DNA of 64,000 nt from Diplodia intermedia (Eukaryota; Ascomycota; Dothideomycetes; Botryosphaeriales; Botryosphaeriaceae). The notes under the pieces were generated by a model that did not search any database, was not told the origin of the DNA, and was given only the letters and a program-made list of their open reading frames with translations. This document shows positions 36,419 through 49,119 of the stretch, piece after piece. The stretch spans positions 1 to 64,000 of the forward strand of contig JAKEKT010000062.1 in NCBI GenBank assembly GCA_021495925.1, read 5' to 3'. The translations under genes and the position numbers were made by a program. Every line of letters starts with the position of its first letter. The first letter of the stretch is position 1.

Positions 36419-37504
36419 CTATGGCGGAGGAGAAGGTGTGCCGCTTGTAGTTCCTGAGGATTGGGTACCCCTGCTGAGAATTCGAACAAACCAACGACGT
36501 CTCTTTGAATTGTTGTCTGCCGACGGGGCTGGTGATGCCGCGCTCTGGGAAGGTATACCCTGGAGAGGCACTCCCGGGGAAGGCGAGGACTGGGAGGGTG
36601 CGGTCTCGGCACGGATTTGGCGGTGAACTTGTTCCAACTCATTCCGTTCTTCCGGAGTCAATCCCGAAGTTCGAGCCTTTTTCCATTCCGGCAAGATAAT
36701 GAAGAAGAGACAAGCTATATCGTCCGAGATCTGATCTCCAGGCCGCTCCTGGTAGAATTTGTCTTCATGCATCGAGAAGACTTGATTGTCGTACAGGAAC
36801 TCGTCACCGAGCAGCACTCCACATGGAAGATCATCCAGGATATGGAAGTCCAGCAAATGCGGTGGACTTGAGTGATCAGTGCCGAACCTCCATTCGGCGC
36901 CCAGGACCATCCCTGATGTGCCAGAAATGGACCCGTCGGCGAATTCCAGCGTTGCTCTGTATTCCTTCCCATCGTGGATTTTCAGGCCGAGCCGCTCTGC
37001 CTCCGCTCGAGACATGATATTGGCCTCTGCTCCGGTGTCCGCAAGTGCCCCAATGGTTTGGCCACTGATTGTTCCCCCCAACCGCTCCTCTGGCGCGTCG
37101 ACCAAGTTGATTCCAAAGCGGCGTGAGCAAGAATTGACTTCAGTCTCTTTCACCCGTCGAGCGAGATGCTTGCCAAGTGTTTTGGTCTTCTTCAAGAAAT
37201 CCTTTCCCAGAATGCATTGCTGTGCACAGTTCTTCACAACGTGGAAGACCAAGGAATAGGGTTTTGACTCGCCCGAGAACGCGAATGTGGTGGTCCCCAG
37301 TGTACGAATCTGGCCACTCCGAGGAAGGTCTAACGTTCGTGATTGTGGCTGATCGAAGTCTACGTCAATTTCGGAAGCGATTCCTTCGGATATGATGTCG
37401 TAGCTTAAGCCAGAGTCGGCCAGAGCGACGATAGGTAGCCCGGATAGCGAGCCGGGTACTTGCCACTTCCGCTTTGTGTTGTTGAGTTTGCTATTCCGTC
37501 GCCG
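36419..37504 (-). pseudogene. Double retropepsin-like protein gene, 5' truncated
   Basis: One open frame of about 361 codons without an ATG in its first 150 codons; an in-frame TGA bounds it at 37505-37507. It encodes two retropepsin-like halves. The first has ALADSGLSYDIISE, then a flap-like stretch and CILGKDFL; the second has ALADTGAEANIMS, then LEFADG and GVLLGDEFL. A Ser/Pro/Thr-rich tail ends in a basic segment. Two DSG/DTG aspartic-protease halves in one chain characterise an uncharacterised fungal protein family. The 5' end stops where a carboxylesterase remnant on the other strand begins (37507), so the N-terminal part seems to have been lost in a rearrangement. An unseen spliced first exon is the alternative. 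Confidence 0.6.
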
Positions 37505-37506
37505 TC

Positions 37507-37969
37507 ATGATTTGGTCTTATCCAGCTGGCGGATCGGCGGCTCAGTCGCTGTTCGACGGTGGCGGCATGGCCGCAAAGGGCATTGTGTTTGTCAACTACA
37601 ACTATCGTGGTGGCGCCCTGGGCTGGCTGGCGCATCCTCAACTGGGGTCGGAAATGGTGAATGAGGTCGGAAAAAACGTATCCGGAAACTGGGCCATGCT
37701 AGATCAGTTTGACGTGCCCCTGATCACCGGCAACACCAAAGACGAAAGCGGCGCCTCGCTCCCCATCAACATCACCGTCTCGACGTACATCGAAGCGCTG
37801 CGGGCGGGTCGTACGGGGGGAGACGGGGGTGCTGGCGCGTTGGACGGCGGCGTCGCCGGATGGGAATGTGACGATGCGGCTGGGCGACGGTTGGGGTGAT
37901 GTGCCTGTGGCGAGTGCAGAGCAGATTGGGCTGCTTGCCGACTTTTTTGCTGCACAGCCCGCTTTTTAG
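37507..37969 (+). pseudogene. Carboxylesterase type B remnant
   Basis: The plus strand first reads MIWSYPAGGSAAQSLFDGG and GIVFVNYNYRGGALGWLAHP, the oxyanion-hole region of fungal type B carboxylesterases. It then reads GNWAMLDQF and jumps at once to VPLITGNTKDESG, which in intact enzymes lies more than 150 residues later. The Gly-x-Ser-x-Gly nucleophile segment is therefore deleted. The true C-terminus (EQIGLLADFFAAQPAF, stop at 37967-37969) is in another frame, so at least one frameshift is present. The N-terminal part is missing. It is a relic with no likely activity. Confidence 0.75.
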
Positions 37970-38328
37970 AGACAAGAAATTTAGTGTTACAATGCATTGG
38001 GAAGATTCATCTTGGATCCTCACGAACAAAACCAGCTGCATGTACTGCAGCTGCCTGGTGCGGTCCCCAGCGCCGCCCTCCTGGACTTGGGCGCAGACAC
38101 TACATGGGATAGGCAGTTGAGTATAAGGTCCGGACGTATATATTTAGGTTTTAATTTCATGCATTTATGTCCGGATCTTGTATTCAACTGCCTATAAACA
38201 TGATGATGCGGTATCTGCGTAAGGCAGATGCAGGCGGACATTTCCTTTTGTCGTCCACCGTGCAGCTCTGTCCATCTTCCAAGAAAAACGCTTGAACAGT
38301 CTGGATAAAAAAAAAAAAAAAAACAGCC
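37970..38328. other. Intergenic region holding palindromic element copy C
   Basis: About 360 bp between the esterase remnant and the 3' end of the MFS gene. It contains the palindromic element and a poly(A) run at about 38308-38324. Confidence 0.55.
38110..38195. repeat. Palindromic MITE-like element, copy C
   Basis: The best-preserved copy. The left arm reads TAGGCAGTTGAGTATAAGGT then CCGGAC; the right arm read on the other strand is TAGGCAGTTGAATACAAGAT then CCGGAC. About 25 of 27 positions pair around an AT-rich spacer of about 30 bp. Confidence 0.75.
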
Positions 38329-39985
38329 TCAGATAATGAACCTAACGCTCCTCTCCCGTTCCTCCAGCTCCGTCAAGAAGCCATCACCAGCCCGGCCGGC
38401 CCGTCCCTCAGCGCGGCCGGGCTTCCCATAGACACGATCCCTCCTCCGATTCTCTCGCCACAGCGCCAGCGTCAGCGCCGCGCTCGCGGCGGCCGCCACG
38501 AGCGCGAACGCGCACGACACCCACATGCCCGTCCGATAAAACGGCCCCTCGTCCGCGGGAAACACGTTCGTCCCCAGCAGCGGGCCGCACTGGCCGAGCG
38601 TCATGACGAGCCACAAGCCGCCGGCGCGCTTCGAGCCCGTCTCGTTGGTGTTGACGTTCCACACCAGCACGACGGCGACGGTAACAAAGATCTGCACCGC
38701 GAGGAAGATGCCGGCGTAGCGCGCGGCCGGCGACGTGGCGGCGCCGAGGACGACGAAGCCGGACGCGGAGAGCAAGGCGGAGGCGGTGGCGAAGGGGCCG
38801 CGCAGGCGCAGAGTGTCGGAGGCACGGGCGGTGAGGATGATGAGGAGGAAGCTGAGGAGGTAGGGGGGCGCGCTGAGGCCGTTGGAGGCGAGGGGGCTGG
38901 AGGCGCCGAGCGAGGCGATGATGGTGGGGAGGAAGAGCGGGAGGGAGGAGAAGGAGATGGTGCAGGCGAAGTTCGTGAGGGAGAAGAGGCAGTCTGGGGG
39001 GGTCGAGGGGGCGTCGTCAGTGTCACTGCTGCTGCTTTGGGAATCTTTTTTTTTTTTCGGATGATGGGGGTGTGGTACTCTTGTAGTCTTTGAAGGCGTC
39101 GGTGAGCTGGTCCAGCTGCAGGCCCTCGTGGTGGTAGTCGCCCGGCTGGCTGTTGGCGAACTTCTGGGCCACCTGGGCCTCGCGGGGGGTGAAGAAGCGA
39201 GCGGAGGCGGGGGAGTCCGGGAGGTAGAACCACACTACCACGGCCAGCAGTACCGTCGGGACTCCTTCGATGATGAACAGGAATCGCCAGCTCCCGATGT
39301 TCGACTTGATGTGTGACAGGCCGTATGCCAAAGCGCCGCCGTAGGCATTGGCCAGTGCGGCGCCGGAGAGAAACACGCCGAACCGGACGCCAATCTACGG
39401 CACATGGTCAGCTACCATCGTTCGTTGCTCAGGCATACTCACAGCTTCGCGGGGATAAAAGAAGGAAAAGTACAGAGGGATGCCGGGCCCGAACATGGTC
39501 TCGGCCCAACCCAAAAAGAAGCGGCAAGCCATGAGGCCCGACCAGTTCATTGCAGCAGCCTGTAGAGAACTTGCGAGGCCCCAGTACAGAACCACAAAAG
39601 CCACCCATTTGTGCGGCTTGAATATCTTCCATCCAAGAGTGTTGAATTGGAAGACAATGTAAGCGATGTAGAATGTGTTGCCCAGCCATTCGTAGCGATG
39701 TCCCGAGAGGTCAATGTCATCTCCCAGACCGACCAGTCTGGCGTTTCCGAGGTTTGATCTCTACAAAGTGTGAGTGTGTCGGTGAAATAAAGACTCCGAT
39801 GTCTTACGTACGTCGAGAACGGAGAAGGTGTATAGGACAAAGCAGAGGGGGAGAAGGTGGTAGTCGAGCTTGCGCACTACTTTCCGAAGTTCGTCTGGAT
39901 CATGTTGTGTTTCTCCTGCTGCCGCCGAAATGTCCTCGGCGTGGATGCACTCGTCCTTCTCTACATCCATTGTTGTCGGAGACAT
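38329..39985 (-). CDS. MFS transporter, Dal5/allantoate-permease type
   Basis: Four exons, 39812-39985, 39443-39760, 39079-39394 and 38329-38993, give 490 residues with correct phases. The cytosolic start leads into VRKLDYHLLPLCFVLYTFSVLD, then RSNLGNARL, the typical loop of the anion:cation symporter (Dal5/Tna1) subfamily. About 12 membrane helices can be traced. Members import small organic anions such as allantoate, nicotinate, biotin or phenolic acids; the substrate here is unknown. One intron (38994-39078) contains a poly(T) run. The neighbour is a broken Zn2Cys6 regulator, followed by a cyclase and an AtuA gene, which suggests uptake of a catabolic substrate. Confidence 0.9.
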
Positions 39986-40379
39986 GGTGGTTGTGTTTGA
40001 AGCATACAAAAACAGCAATCGAGACAAACCTGCTCTCTCAGATATAAGTATAAGACCAACAGCAATGTGTGTTAGGAAGTGCTGTTCACTAGTGCCTTGA
40101 TTCTGGTCTTGCTGAGGGTGTCGGCATCTTACCGAGATGATCACACCGATGGGACAAGCACGGGAAAATGCGGGGAACACGGCACAAGATCTGAGATCTC
40201 TGAGCTTCACCAAGGGGGCTGTGCGCAAGGACTAGTCACATTGCGTACGTAGGTCCGATGCTGCTCTCCGGAGGTCAAGCTGGGTCCGGTAACATGCCGA
40301 GCACCACTTCACCCACCAACCAGAGGACGCCGAAAGAACCGGATAACTCGGTGCTGGCTATGTTTATTCACTTGGCTAG
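39986..40379. other. Intergenic region
   Basis: About 390 bp between the MFS start and the stop codon of the disrupted regulator gene. No coding pattern was seen. Confidence 0.5.
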
Positions 40380-41429
40380 TCACGGTTCAAAGGCGGCTTC
40401 ACTGGCAAACATGTCGAAATCAAAACTCGTGTCCTGTGCCGTCCAGTTGAGCGAGCCTGGTACAAAGCCACCGCCAAAATTCCCAAAAACCATATCAGAT
40501 GATTCCAAGCCAAGGTCGTCTGTTGACCAGAGCTGTCTGGTATCCTGTGAGCTTGAAGACTCCGAAGGAAGTGTATGCTGAAGTTCACTTGATCTGGGTC
40601 TTGTCGCCCGAAGTCCGCTTCCTGATCCGGCGGGAGACAGAAGCGGGTGCTCCGCCATTTGCAGCAATCTGTCGGACGACTCAAACCCAAGATGCCGACC
40701 TTGGCGGATTGGGAATGCCGCAGTATCGGTTTCCATGTGATTCATCTGATACTGCAAGTCCGGGCCAGAGGCGTCTGCCACGGCAGGAGCTCCTCGCGTT
40801 GGTTCGACTTGGCGCGCCCGAAAATGGGTCCTCAGATGAAGCTTGATGATATCGATGCTCCGCCTTATTCCCGGTGTTTGGGTGGTCTCGGATTCCAGCA
40901 TCCGCAACGCAGAGGAAAGCCTTTCAGCAGCAGCGTCGGACCCGGCGTCGTCCGCAGACTTCAGCTCGTGCGCGTCTATTGTGGCCGCCGTGTAGACGCA
41001 GTATGAGACCAGGTATGTTTGGTTTTTGAAATGAAAAGTCTTTCCGTGAAGACTGATGAAATGGCTGATCATGGCGCTCTCTTCGACACAAACCTTTTGC
41101 GCTCGTTCAGCGAGACGAGGATATTCGGACGTGAGTAGAAAGGGCCTGTAAAGGAGGATGATCACGACGTGGTACAATATACTGGGCCGGCTGTGTTAGT
41201 CTGGTGACGACATGGATGAGGAGGCCGGGCCTACTTTAGTGAGAAGATGTGCGGCGGGGGACAGAATGCCAGTTTCCACGGCTCCTCTATTCTGAGTTCA
41301 TCAGAGAGCCCTCGGTAAAATGATCGCAATTTTCCCTCCAGCCGAGTCACTTCTTGTAGAATGGTGGATGCTTTGACCGCCCCGTTATAGACGACTCCGT
41401 AGCTTTCGTTGATGATCTGCACCGCGATC

Positions 41430-42375
41430 CAGCCCACCGAAATCGACCTTCGAAAATCGCGCTAAGACTAGTATTAATCGATTCCTCGTAGTCTATATAG
41501 CTAGAATCTCGATTCTTAGTTACGTAGCTAGCCGCGCTATTACGTGGTAAGAGAAAGAAGTTAGGCCTAGTAGATATTAGACCTTCGCATCTATCTTATA
41601 CTACTATCTCTAATCGGATCGCTCTAAAACTTTATATATAGAAAGAAGGCATACGAAAGAGCTTAAAAATAAAGTTATATTAATATTAGTCTAGCTAGTA
41701 TTAAGTAACTCTTTACTATTTTTATTAGAATTACTTTCTCTTTTCTTTATAACCGCTACGTAGAATTTACGCGCCTATATACTAAAACCTTCGTAATAAT
41801 CCGCTCGACTTAGTCGCGTATTCTACGTAATCTTCGTATTACTCGTCTACTAGCGAGAGCTAAAAACGACTTTATACTAAAGAAAAAACTAACTTTAGTT
41901 TATCTTTTAAAGGCCTCTAGCTATCTTCTAGACTATTTATACTTTAGTAGCCTCTTTAAGACTTTATAGAAGTAGATCGAATATAAGATTATATATAAAA
42001 TTACTTCTACGAAGATAACTTACTCGTATTAGTCTATCGTCTTTAAAATATTATATAATAATTCTTTCTAAAGATATTTTATACTTACGCTCTTTAATTT
42101 AGTTTTAGCTATCTTAAAACCCTTAATTACGCTCTTAAGTAATAGATTTCTATCTATTATCTCTTTAAAAACCTCTTTCTTTACGCCTCTACTTTTATAA
42201 AAATAGAGATAGACTCTTCTTTACTAGCTCTAATATCTCGCTTTATAATAAGAAACGGGCCTATAGACTTTCTTTTATTAACTTTAAAGCTATAATCTAA
42301 GACTAGAAAGAGGCTTATATCTTTTATATTTAGTATTAAAAGCGAGAACTCTTCTTCTATCTTAAAGATAGCTCT
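41430..42375. repeat. Left half of the older host insertion, type unknown
   Basis: RIP-degraded sequence that was continuous with 50898-52138 before the retrotransposon landed, as shown by the GCTCT duplication. Degenerate frames can be followed on both strands but no domain was recognised. Confidence 0.55.
42371..42375. repeat. Target-site duplication GCTCT, left copy
   Basis: GCTCT directly before LTR1, matched by GCTCT at 50898-50902 directly after LTR2. Five bases is the usual size for Ty3/Gypsy elements. Confidence 0.8.
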
Positions 42376-43169
42376 TATTACGAACTCTAGAGTATAAGAG
42401 CTTTATAACTCTAAGGGCTAAAAGCCCGCACGAAAGAAAGTATCGTAAGGGCTAACGAGCCTTACGGGCGGTAAAGTCGTACGAATAGAAATTCCGCACG
42501 AAAAGAACGGGCGTAAGAAAACTTAGCGCCTACGAGACTAAGCTTAGATAGTAGCTAAAGCCCGCACGAAAAGAACGCCTATAGAAACCTAGATAAAGTA
42601 GAAGAATATACGTAACGAAAAGCCCGTAGAAAAAGTAAAATCGTAGAGACTTAATAATCTAGTTAAATTATAGTTTCGTAAGAAATACGAGATCTAGAAA
42701 GTAGAAAATAGGCGTAAAGATACGAATAAGAGTAAGGCGGTTATTACGACCGCTTAGTAGCGTTAGAAGCCGAAAGTTAAAATCTTAAAAGCTATTCGAA
42801 GCGTCGAGGTTACGTACGATCTAGTTTACTAGTTTAGTAGGGCTTAGCACGATAAACTACTAAACTAATAGTTTAGACGTTTATTCGTCTTAGTATAACT
42901 AAACTACTAAATACTAGATTATAACTAGCTTTTCTATAGTATATAGATATACTCTCTTAGCTAGTATCTTAATTCTTCGTAGTTAACTTAAAGTTCTAAT
43001 TTAAACCCTATTAATTTAGAGATAACCGACTTACTACGTATTATATAATTACGTAATACTTTCTTATTTCTTTATTATTATTCTTCTCTTATCTCTTTAA
43101 GATAAACCCTTTAGTTTTATCTATCTACTAAGCGACTTCGAAGCTTAGTAAAAGAAGTCTATCGTTATA
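42376..43169 (+). repeat. 5' LTR, 794 bp
   Basis: It begins TATTACGAA and ends GTTATA and is paired with 50104-50897 over its full length without net gaps. LTRs normally begin TG and end CA; here both ends read TA, which is what RIP would make of TG and CA. It is less degraded than the 3' copy. Confidence 0.9.
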
Positions 43170-43489
43170 CTTTAACTATTATTCTTATAAGAGAAGAAAG
43201 ATAGTTAATCTCTAAATAGAAAAGTATTTCTAATATAGAAATTACTAATAAAGTAGTAATATAGACGTCTCTATAAATAATAATTTCTAACGCCCTACGA
43301 TAGAAGATCTATTCTAGATAATTAATAATATCTAGAACGAGCTTAGATAGCTCTAGAAATAGTTCCGCGACTAAAGCGAGAAAAACGCTCGACTTTAAGA
43401 AGAGCTTAAAGCTCTTCGACGTTAATTCGTACTAATATTTCTAGTCGCGATAACTATCGAACTAGTAGTAATACCCGCTATAAAAGTTA

Positions 43490-44330
43490 AAGTCTCGAAA
43501 CTTAATCTATATCGAGGCGACTAAAAGAAGACGTAGAACTTTATTACTTAGCTTAACGACTATATCTACTTCTTCTACGAATAGTTTACTAGCGAATTAG
43601 AAAAGATACTCTACGTAAGTATCTTTCTATACGACTTCGCGGAATAATAGTTCCGTTCGTATAAACGAAAGTAATAAGAGAAGCTATTAGAGTAACGAAA
43701 TAAAGTTACTATTAAGCTCTTTAATAGCTATTAAGCCTTTACTTAGACCCTTAAGAAAGTATTTACCGGCCTTAATAAAGCCCGTCTAGCTACTCGTACT
43801 CTAATAACTATTAAGTAAAAAGAATTCGTCTAGAAGTATATTACGCGGTTCTAGAATACGGTCTATCTTATCGTAGAATAATACTTTAACGTAACCCTAT
43901 AGACGTTTTACTATTAGAGCTTAAAAGAAGAAATTAAGAACGCTATAGTCTATTATAATAGATCTAAAAGTCTATTTACGCTCGTCGAACTAGCCTAGCT
44001 TATAAACTAACGACGTAACGAGCGATAGTTTAATAAGAAACTCTACGAAGCTAATAGCGCCCTACTATAGCGACTACGTTATACTTAGAAAGACGGCGAT
44101 GCTATAAAATTAGATAACGTCTAGCGAGGTACCTTAATAGATAATAATAAGAATCGAGAATAGTATAATAAAAAGAAAAGACGTACGTAACGTAAAGAAT
44201 AGATACTCTAATAGAGATCTTAGTTCGAGAAGAGGCTATATATCTACTACAACAATAAATAGAATAGAACGTACCGCTATCTATAAAACTCTAAGAAGAA
44301 GATACGTAATACTACGACTACTATTAAAAA
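43490..44330 (+). pseudogene. gag remnant
   Basis: Degenerate plus-strand frame. The order of a short KLSAPEPYRGD-like segment, a long helical region with LVELA / LINQRRER, and near 44230 a spacing that fits an eroded CCHC zinc knuckle (Cys codons now Tyr) matches a retrotransposon gag. Many stops are present. Confidence 0.6.
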
Positions 44331-45299
44331 TAAACGAGAAGCTTAACGAGAGCTCTCGTTAACGCTTAAGCTAGAAGAAGTTAATTTATTCGAAGAGATT
44401 AATAGACGACGTAGAGTACTTAATATACTCGAATACGCTAGACTTAGTTAGACTACGTATTATAACGACGACTACATCGCTTATTAAAGTAATAAAGACG
44501 CTATAGAATAATACTCGAAGCCTCGACGTATTTAAGCTATCTAACGCATCTAGACCTAGTAAGATATTAGCGAATTTATCGAGGCGCTATTTCGAAATAA
44601 GAACTTAGTAAATAGCGATATAGATAAACTCTACGATAGTACTCTTAAATCTAGCGACGCCGAAAACGAATACGATGCCGCTACGCTCGCCCGAATTATT
44701 AAATATCTTAAGTAATACGAAAGCGTACGTTAAACTAACGATATAACCTCTACTATAACTTAGACATCTACTATTAGACTAGGTCTAGCTCCCTAGTAAT
44801 TTTAAGTCTAAGAAGAAAAGCTAGAAGAACGGCTATAAAATAGCTAATAGTAGTAAATCTAAAAGAAGTTATTCTACTAAATAGCGAATAAGATTAGCTA
44901 ATAACTCCGCGACGAGGCACGTAATATCTAGCGCGAGTAGAATTATAAGAACCTAGTACGCTTAACGAAACTACTTTAATAATAAGAAAATATATCTATT
45001 AGACGCGATATCTTATATTAGCGTTTCTACTATAAGAATAATATCTCGCCCTATTACTATTAGATAAGAATAGAAACCCTATACTAGTAGAAATAACTCG
45101 ACCGCGAAAGATAAACCTATTAAAAAAACTCGACCCTTTAAATAGAATAACTAGATGATATAACTATTAGAGACCTCGTCTAATTAAAAAACTAAACGGC
45201 CTCTCTAGTTAGAGACTCTAGAAGAAGCCGTTAGATAAATCTCTTAACTAGATTATATATATATCGAACGAAATTATATCTATCGAAATAAAACTCTTT

Positions 45300-45560
45300 A
45301 AATTACTATATCTATAGATAATCTTTTATAGTAAGAAGGCCTAGACTATAATCGATAGCGGCGTATAGAGTACGTATATTAATCTATTCTTCGTTATTAA
45401 GCACTAGCTATATTAGTAAGAAAAAGATAAGCCCTACTCTCTTTAAACTATAGACGGATTACCCGTATAGTACGAAAAAGATTAGATAAGAATTAAAATA
45501 GAGCTAGCACTAATATCTATCGCTAACTATAAAGAAAGAATTAATTTAGACGTTATAAAG
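45300..45560 (+). pseudogene. Retroelement protease remnant
   Basis: The plus strand reads TIIDSG near 45345-45362, followed by a degenerate INLFFVIKH segment, as in the retropepsin of Gypsy elements. Stops interrupt the frame. Confidence 0.6.
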
Positions 45561-46479
45561 ATACTAGAACACGATATTATTCTAGAAATACTATAGCTAA
45601 AAACGTATATATTATATATTAACTAGAGAACCGAGAAAATTATCTTTTTAAACGAATAGTATACTAAATATCTTACTATCGTAAAACGAATAAGCTAGAC
45701 GCTAGAGACTAGAGCTAGAGCTAGAAGCTAGAGCTAGAAGAGCTAGAGCGAGAGCTAGAAGCTAGAAGTCTAGAGCGTAGAGTAATAACCCGACGTAAAA
45801 GTAAGTAGCTTCGCTAGAGTCTAAGAAATCTTTTTAGCGGTAATTAGACGTATAAGGCGTAGAGGCGATAAGATATACTATCTTTACTTACGATCTAGTA
45901 TAGAGATAGAATAGCGAATTATCGTACGTATATAATAATCTACGGGGCCTCTAGAAGAGAATAATAGTCTAAAGTTAATTAGAGAAGACTATCTCTAGAG
46001 AATCTACGCGCGTTATACGAACGTAGTACTAAACGGTTATCTAACGAGAAGAAACTTAATACTTACGACTTAAAAGTAAGCCATCGCGTACTCTATAGTA
46101 ATTTCTAGAAGTTAACTAAATAGGCCTATTAAAGCTAGTTTAATATACGATTATCTAACTAGAAGATAGCCGATATCTATAGATAATCTAGTAAGTAAGA
46201 AAATATATAGAGAACTTAGCGGGGTAATAAGATCTAAAGAAGAAATAACGATACTAGAGAAATAACTATCGCTACTCGAAATAGCCTCTATACTAGAAGA
46301 ATTCTAGAAGTTTATAAATCTCTACGAGAAAAGAGAAAAAGAATTCTTATTAAAATACTAATCTTAGAATTACGAGATACCTCTTATTCTAGAAACGTAG
46401 CCTACGTTTAAGCTAATATACTCGCTATCGCGAAACGAGTTAGAGGCTTTAAGAAAATATATTAAGAAGAATCTAGAAC

Positions 46480-46990
46480 GCGAATATATACGGCCTTTAT
46501 CTTTATCGACCGGCTATTCTATTCTATTTATTTCGAAGAAAAACGGCGAGCTTCGTCTCTATATCGATTATCGATAACTAAACGATATTACGATTAAGAA
46601 CCGTTACTTATTATTAAGAATTAACGAACTTTAAGATAAGTTCTAGATAATAAAGTACTTTACTAAGTTCGACCTTCGCGAAGAATACTACTTAGTTCGT
46701 ATTAAAGAAGGCGAAGAATAAAAGACTATCTTTTAAACGCGGCTAAAATACTTCGAGTATACGATAATATCTTTCGAGCTAACTAACGCCTCTATATTAT
46801 TCTAGAGCCTAGTAAATAATATTCTACGCTCGTATTTAGACGTATTCTATATCGCGTATCTAGATAATATTATTATCTACTCGAATATCTTAGAAGAATA
46901 TAGAAAGTATATTTAAAGAGTACTACTCGTACTTAGAGAGAAAGATCTATAGATCGTTCTTAAGAAGTATAAATAGATTACGTAGAAAAT
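46480..46990 (+). pseudogene. Reverse transcriptase remnant
   Basis: The plus strand reads ILFISKKNGELRLYIDYR, then IKNRYLLLRINEL, FTKFDLREEYYLVRIKEGEE and YLDNIIIYS in one frame. This is the Gypsy reverse transcriptase order; the catalytic YxDD is altered to YLDN and several Trp and Gln codons are now stops. Confidence 0.85.
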
Positions 46991-47249
46991 AGAATTTCTA
47001 GAATTTATTATTATATCTAAATATATTAGTATAAACGAGAAAAAGCTAGACGTAATTAGAAAATAGCTCGAACTACGAACTATTAAAGAAGTATAATTCT
47101 TTTTAGAATTTACTAACTTCTATCGTAAGTTTATTCTAAACTATATAAAGATTACGAAGCCTCTTACTAGACTTACTTATAAAGAGCACGGGTTTTAATA
47201 AGAAGAAGCGTAGTAGAAGACATTCGAGTCTCTTAAATAAATATTCTAT

Positions 47250-47660
47250 AAAGTATCTATTCTAGATATTTATAATCTAGAGCTACTCGTTATTATAGAA
47301 ACGAACGTATTAGATTACGCTATCGGCGCTTATATTAGCTAACTAGACGAGTAAGATAAGCTCTACTCGATCGCGTACTATTCTAGAAAGATAACGCCTT
47401 CGAAGCTTAACTATAACGTCTACGATAAGAAACTATTAGCTATCGTTACGACTTTTAAAGAATAGAGATACTATCTTAAAGAAGCTAAATACTAAGTAAT
47501 AGTTTACTATAATTATAAAAACCTTACGTACTTTACTACTACGAAGAAACTAACTCGACGATAAGTTAGATAGGCTAAAGAATTAGTATCGTATAATATA
47601 AAGATTATTTATAAAAAGAGATCTAAGAACGCTCGCGTAGATACGCTAAGTAGAAGAGCC
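47250..47660 (+). pseudogene. RNase H remnant
   Basis: The frame shows IETNVLDYAIGAYIS, then SRKITPSKLNYNVYDKKLLAIV and further ARVDTLSRRADY, the normal end of the Gypsy RNase H region. Stops interrupt it. Confidence 0.8.
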
Positions 47661-47989
47661 GACTACGTAGAAGAAAAGCTAGATCTATAGCTAGTAGTTC
47701 TAAATAGATAGAAAGACGGTAGTCTTATACCCGCTAGAATATATATATCTATTTTTAGAGTTATCTAATTCTAGCTTAAAGAGATATCGAATATCTCGCT
47801 TATCTCGATTAGACTACTAGCTTCGGCGTATCGCTTAGAAGGCAACGCCTAGATAAAGAAGATTCGAGAGGCCTATAAATATAATATAATAGTCTAGAAG
47901 CTTAAAAACGTAAAGAACGACCCTCGCTTAATTAAAGACGTAGATAATACTATTCTATACTTAAAATTAGTCTACGTTTCGATAAGACT

Positions 47990-48800
47990 TCGGAAAGAAA
48001 TCGTTAAGAATATCTACGAAGTACTAGTATATAGTTACTAAGAAATAGATAAGACGATTAAGAGAATTACTAGAAATTACTACTTTTTAGATCTACGAAG
48101 AACCGTTTAACGGGTAGTTTTATAGTACGACCTTTATATTCGAAGTAAGGCCTCGAGACACGCGCTATATAACTTACTTTAACTACTACTAGCCTCGAAA
48201 AGACCCTAGTAATTTATCTCGCTAGACTTTATTACGAATTTATTAGAGTTAGTAGAACTACTTACTAAGATTAAATATAACTCGATTCTAGTTATCGTCG
48301 ATAGGCTAACTAAGTACGCACACTATCTATTATATCTTAAAACGATAAACGCGAAAGAACTCGCCTATATATTTCTTAGAATAATTCTCGATAACTACGG
48401 GTTACTAGAAGAGCTCGTATTAGATAGAGATTAGCTATTTATATTCTAATTCTAGTAGACTCTTACTCGTTAGCTTAGTTTTAAATATAAGCTATTTATT
48501 ACGGCATACCCGTAGATAGACGATTAAATAGAATAAACTAATTAGACGCTCGAATAGTATCTACGTAGTTATCTTAACTACGTATAGAATAACTAGATTA
48601 AACTACTACCCCTTATCTAATTCGCGTATAATAGCTCTAAAGCATCTATAACTTAAGAATTACCGTTCTATACTAACTACGAGTACGAGCTAATAGCTTA
48701 CTAAGAATCGATACTAAGCGAATTACTTATCTAGAAAGAAATTCTTAAAGTAGACTAGCTAAAGATACTTTATAAATAGCTTAGTCTCGATATCGAATAT
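47990..48800 (+). pseudogene. Integrase remnant
   Basis: The frame includes FISLDFITNLLE, ILVIVDRLTKYAHYLL, and further LVLDRD, IKLLPLI and FAYNSS, the conserved core of a Gypsy integrase with its first two acidic positions visible. Numerous RIP-type stops occur. Confidence 0.8.
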
Positions 48801-49119
48801 AATAGATTTTTAATGTCCCGCTACTATAATAGACGGTACTAGAAGGTATCGAAGCTAAAAAGAGAGAATAAAGTATATCTTCTTAGAAAAAATATTAGAA
48901 TAAGACGTTTAAATAGTAAACTAGACTTTAAGAAGATAGAGTCATTCGAAATTAATAAATAGATTAGAAAGATTAATTTCCGCCTTAAATTACTAGAAAT
49001 AATACGAATACACTTAGTTTTTTATATTATTCTTCTTAAACTAGCTCTAGAAAACGCTACGATAGTCTAATAAATAGAAGAAATAATACTAGAAAATCTA
49101 GACGCTAACGAAAATAAAG

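Noticed and set aside
45690..45780. AGAGCT-rich repeat as a possible CRISPR or satellite
   Set aside because: Short irregular purine repeats inside the retrotransposon with no constant unit or spacer.
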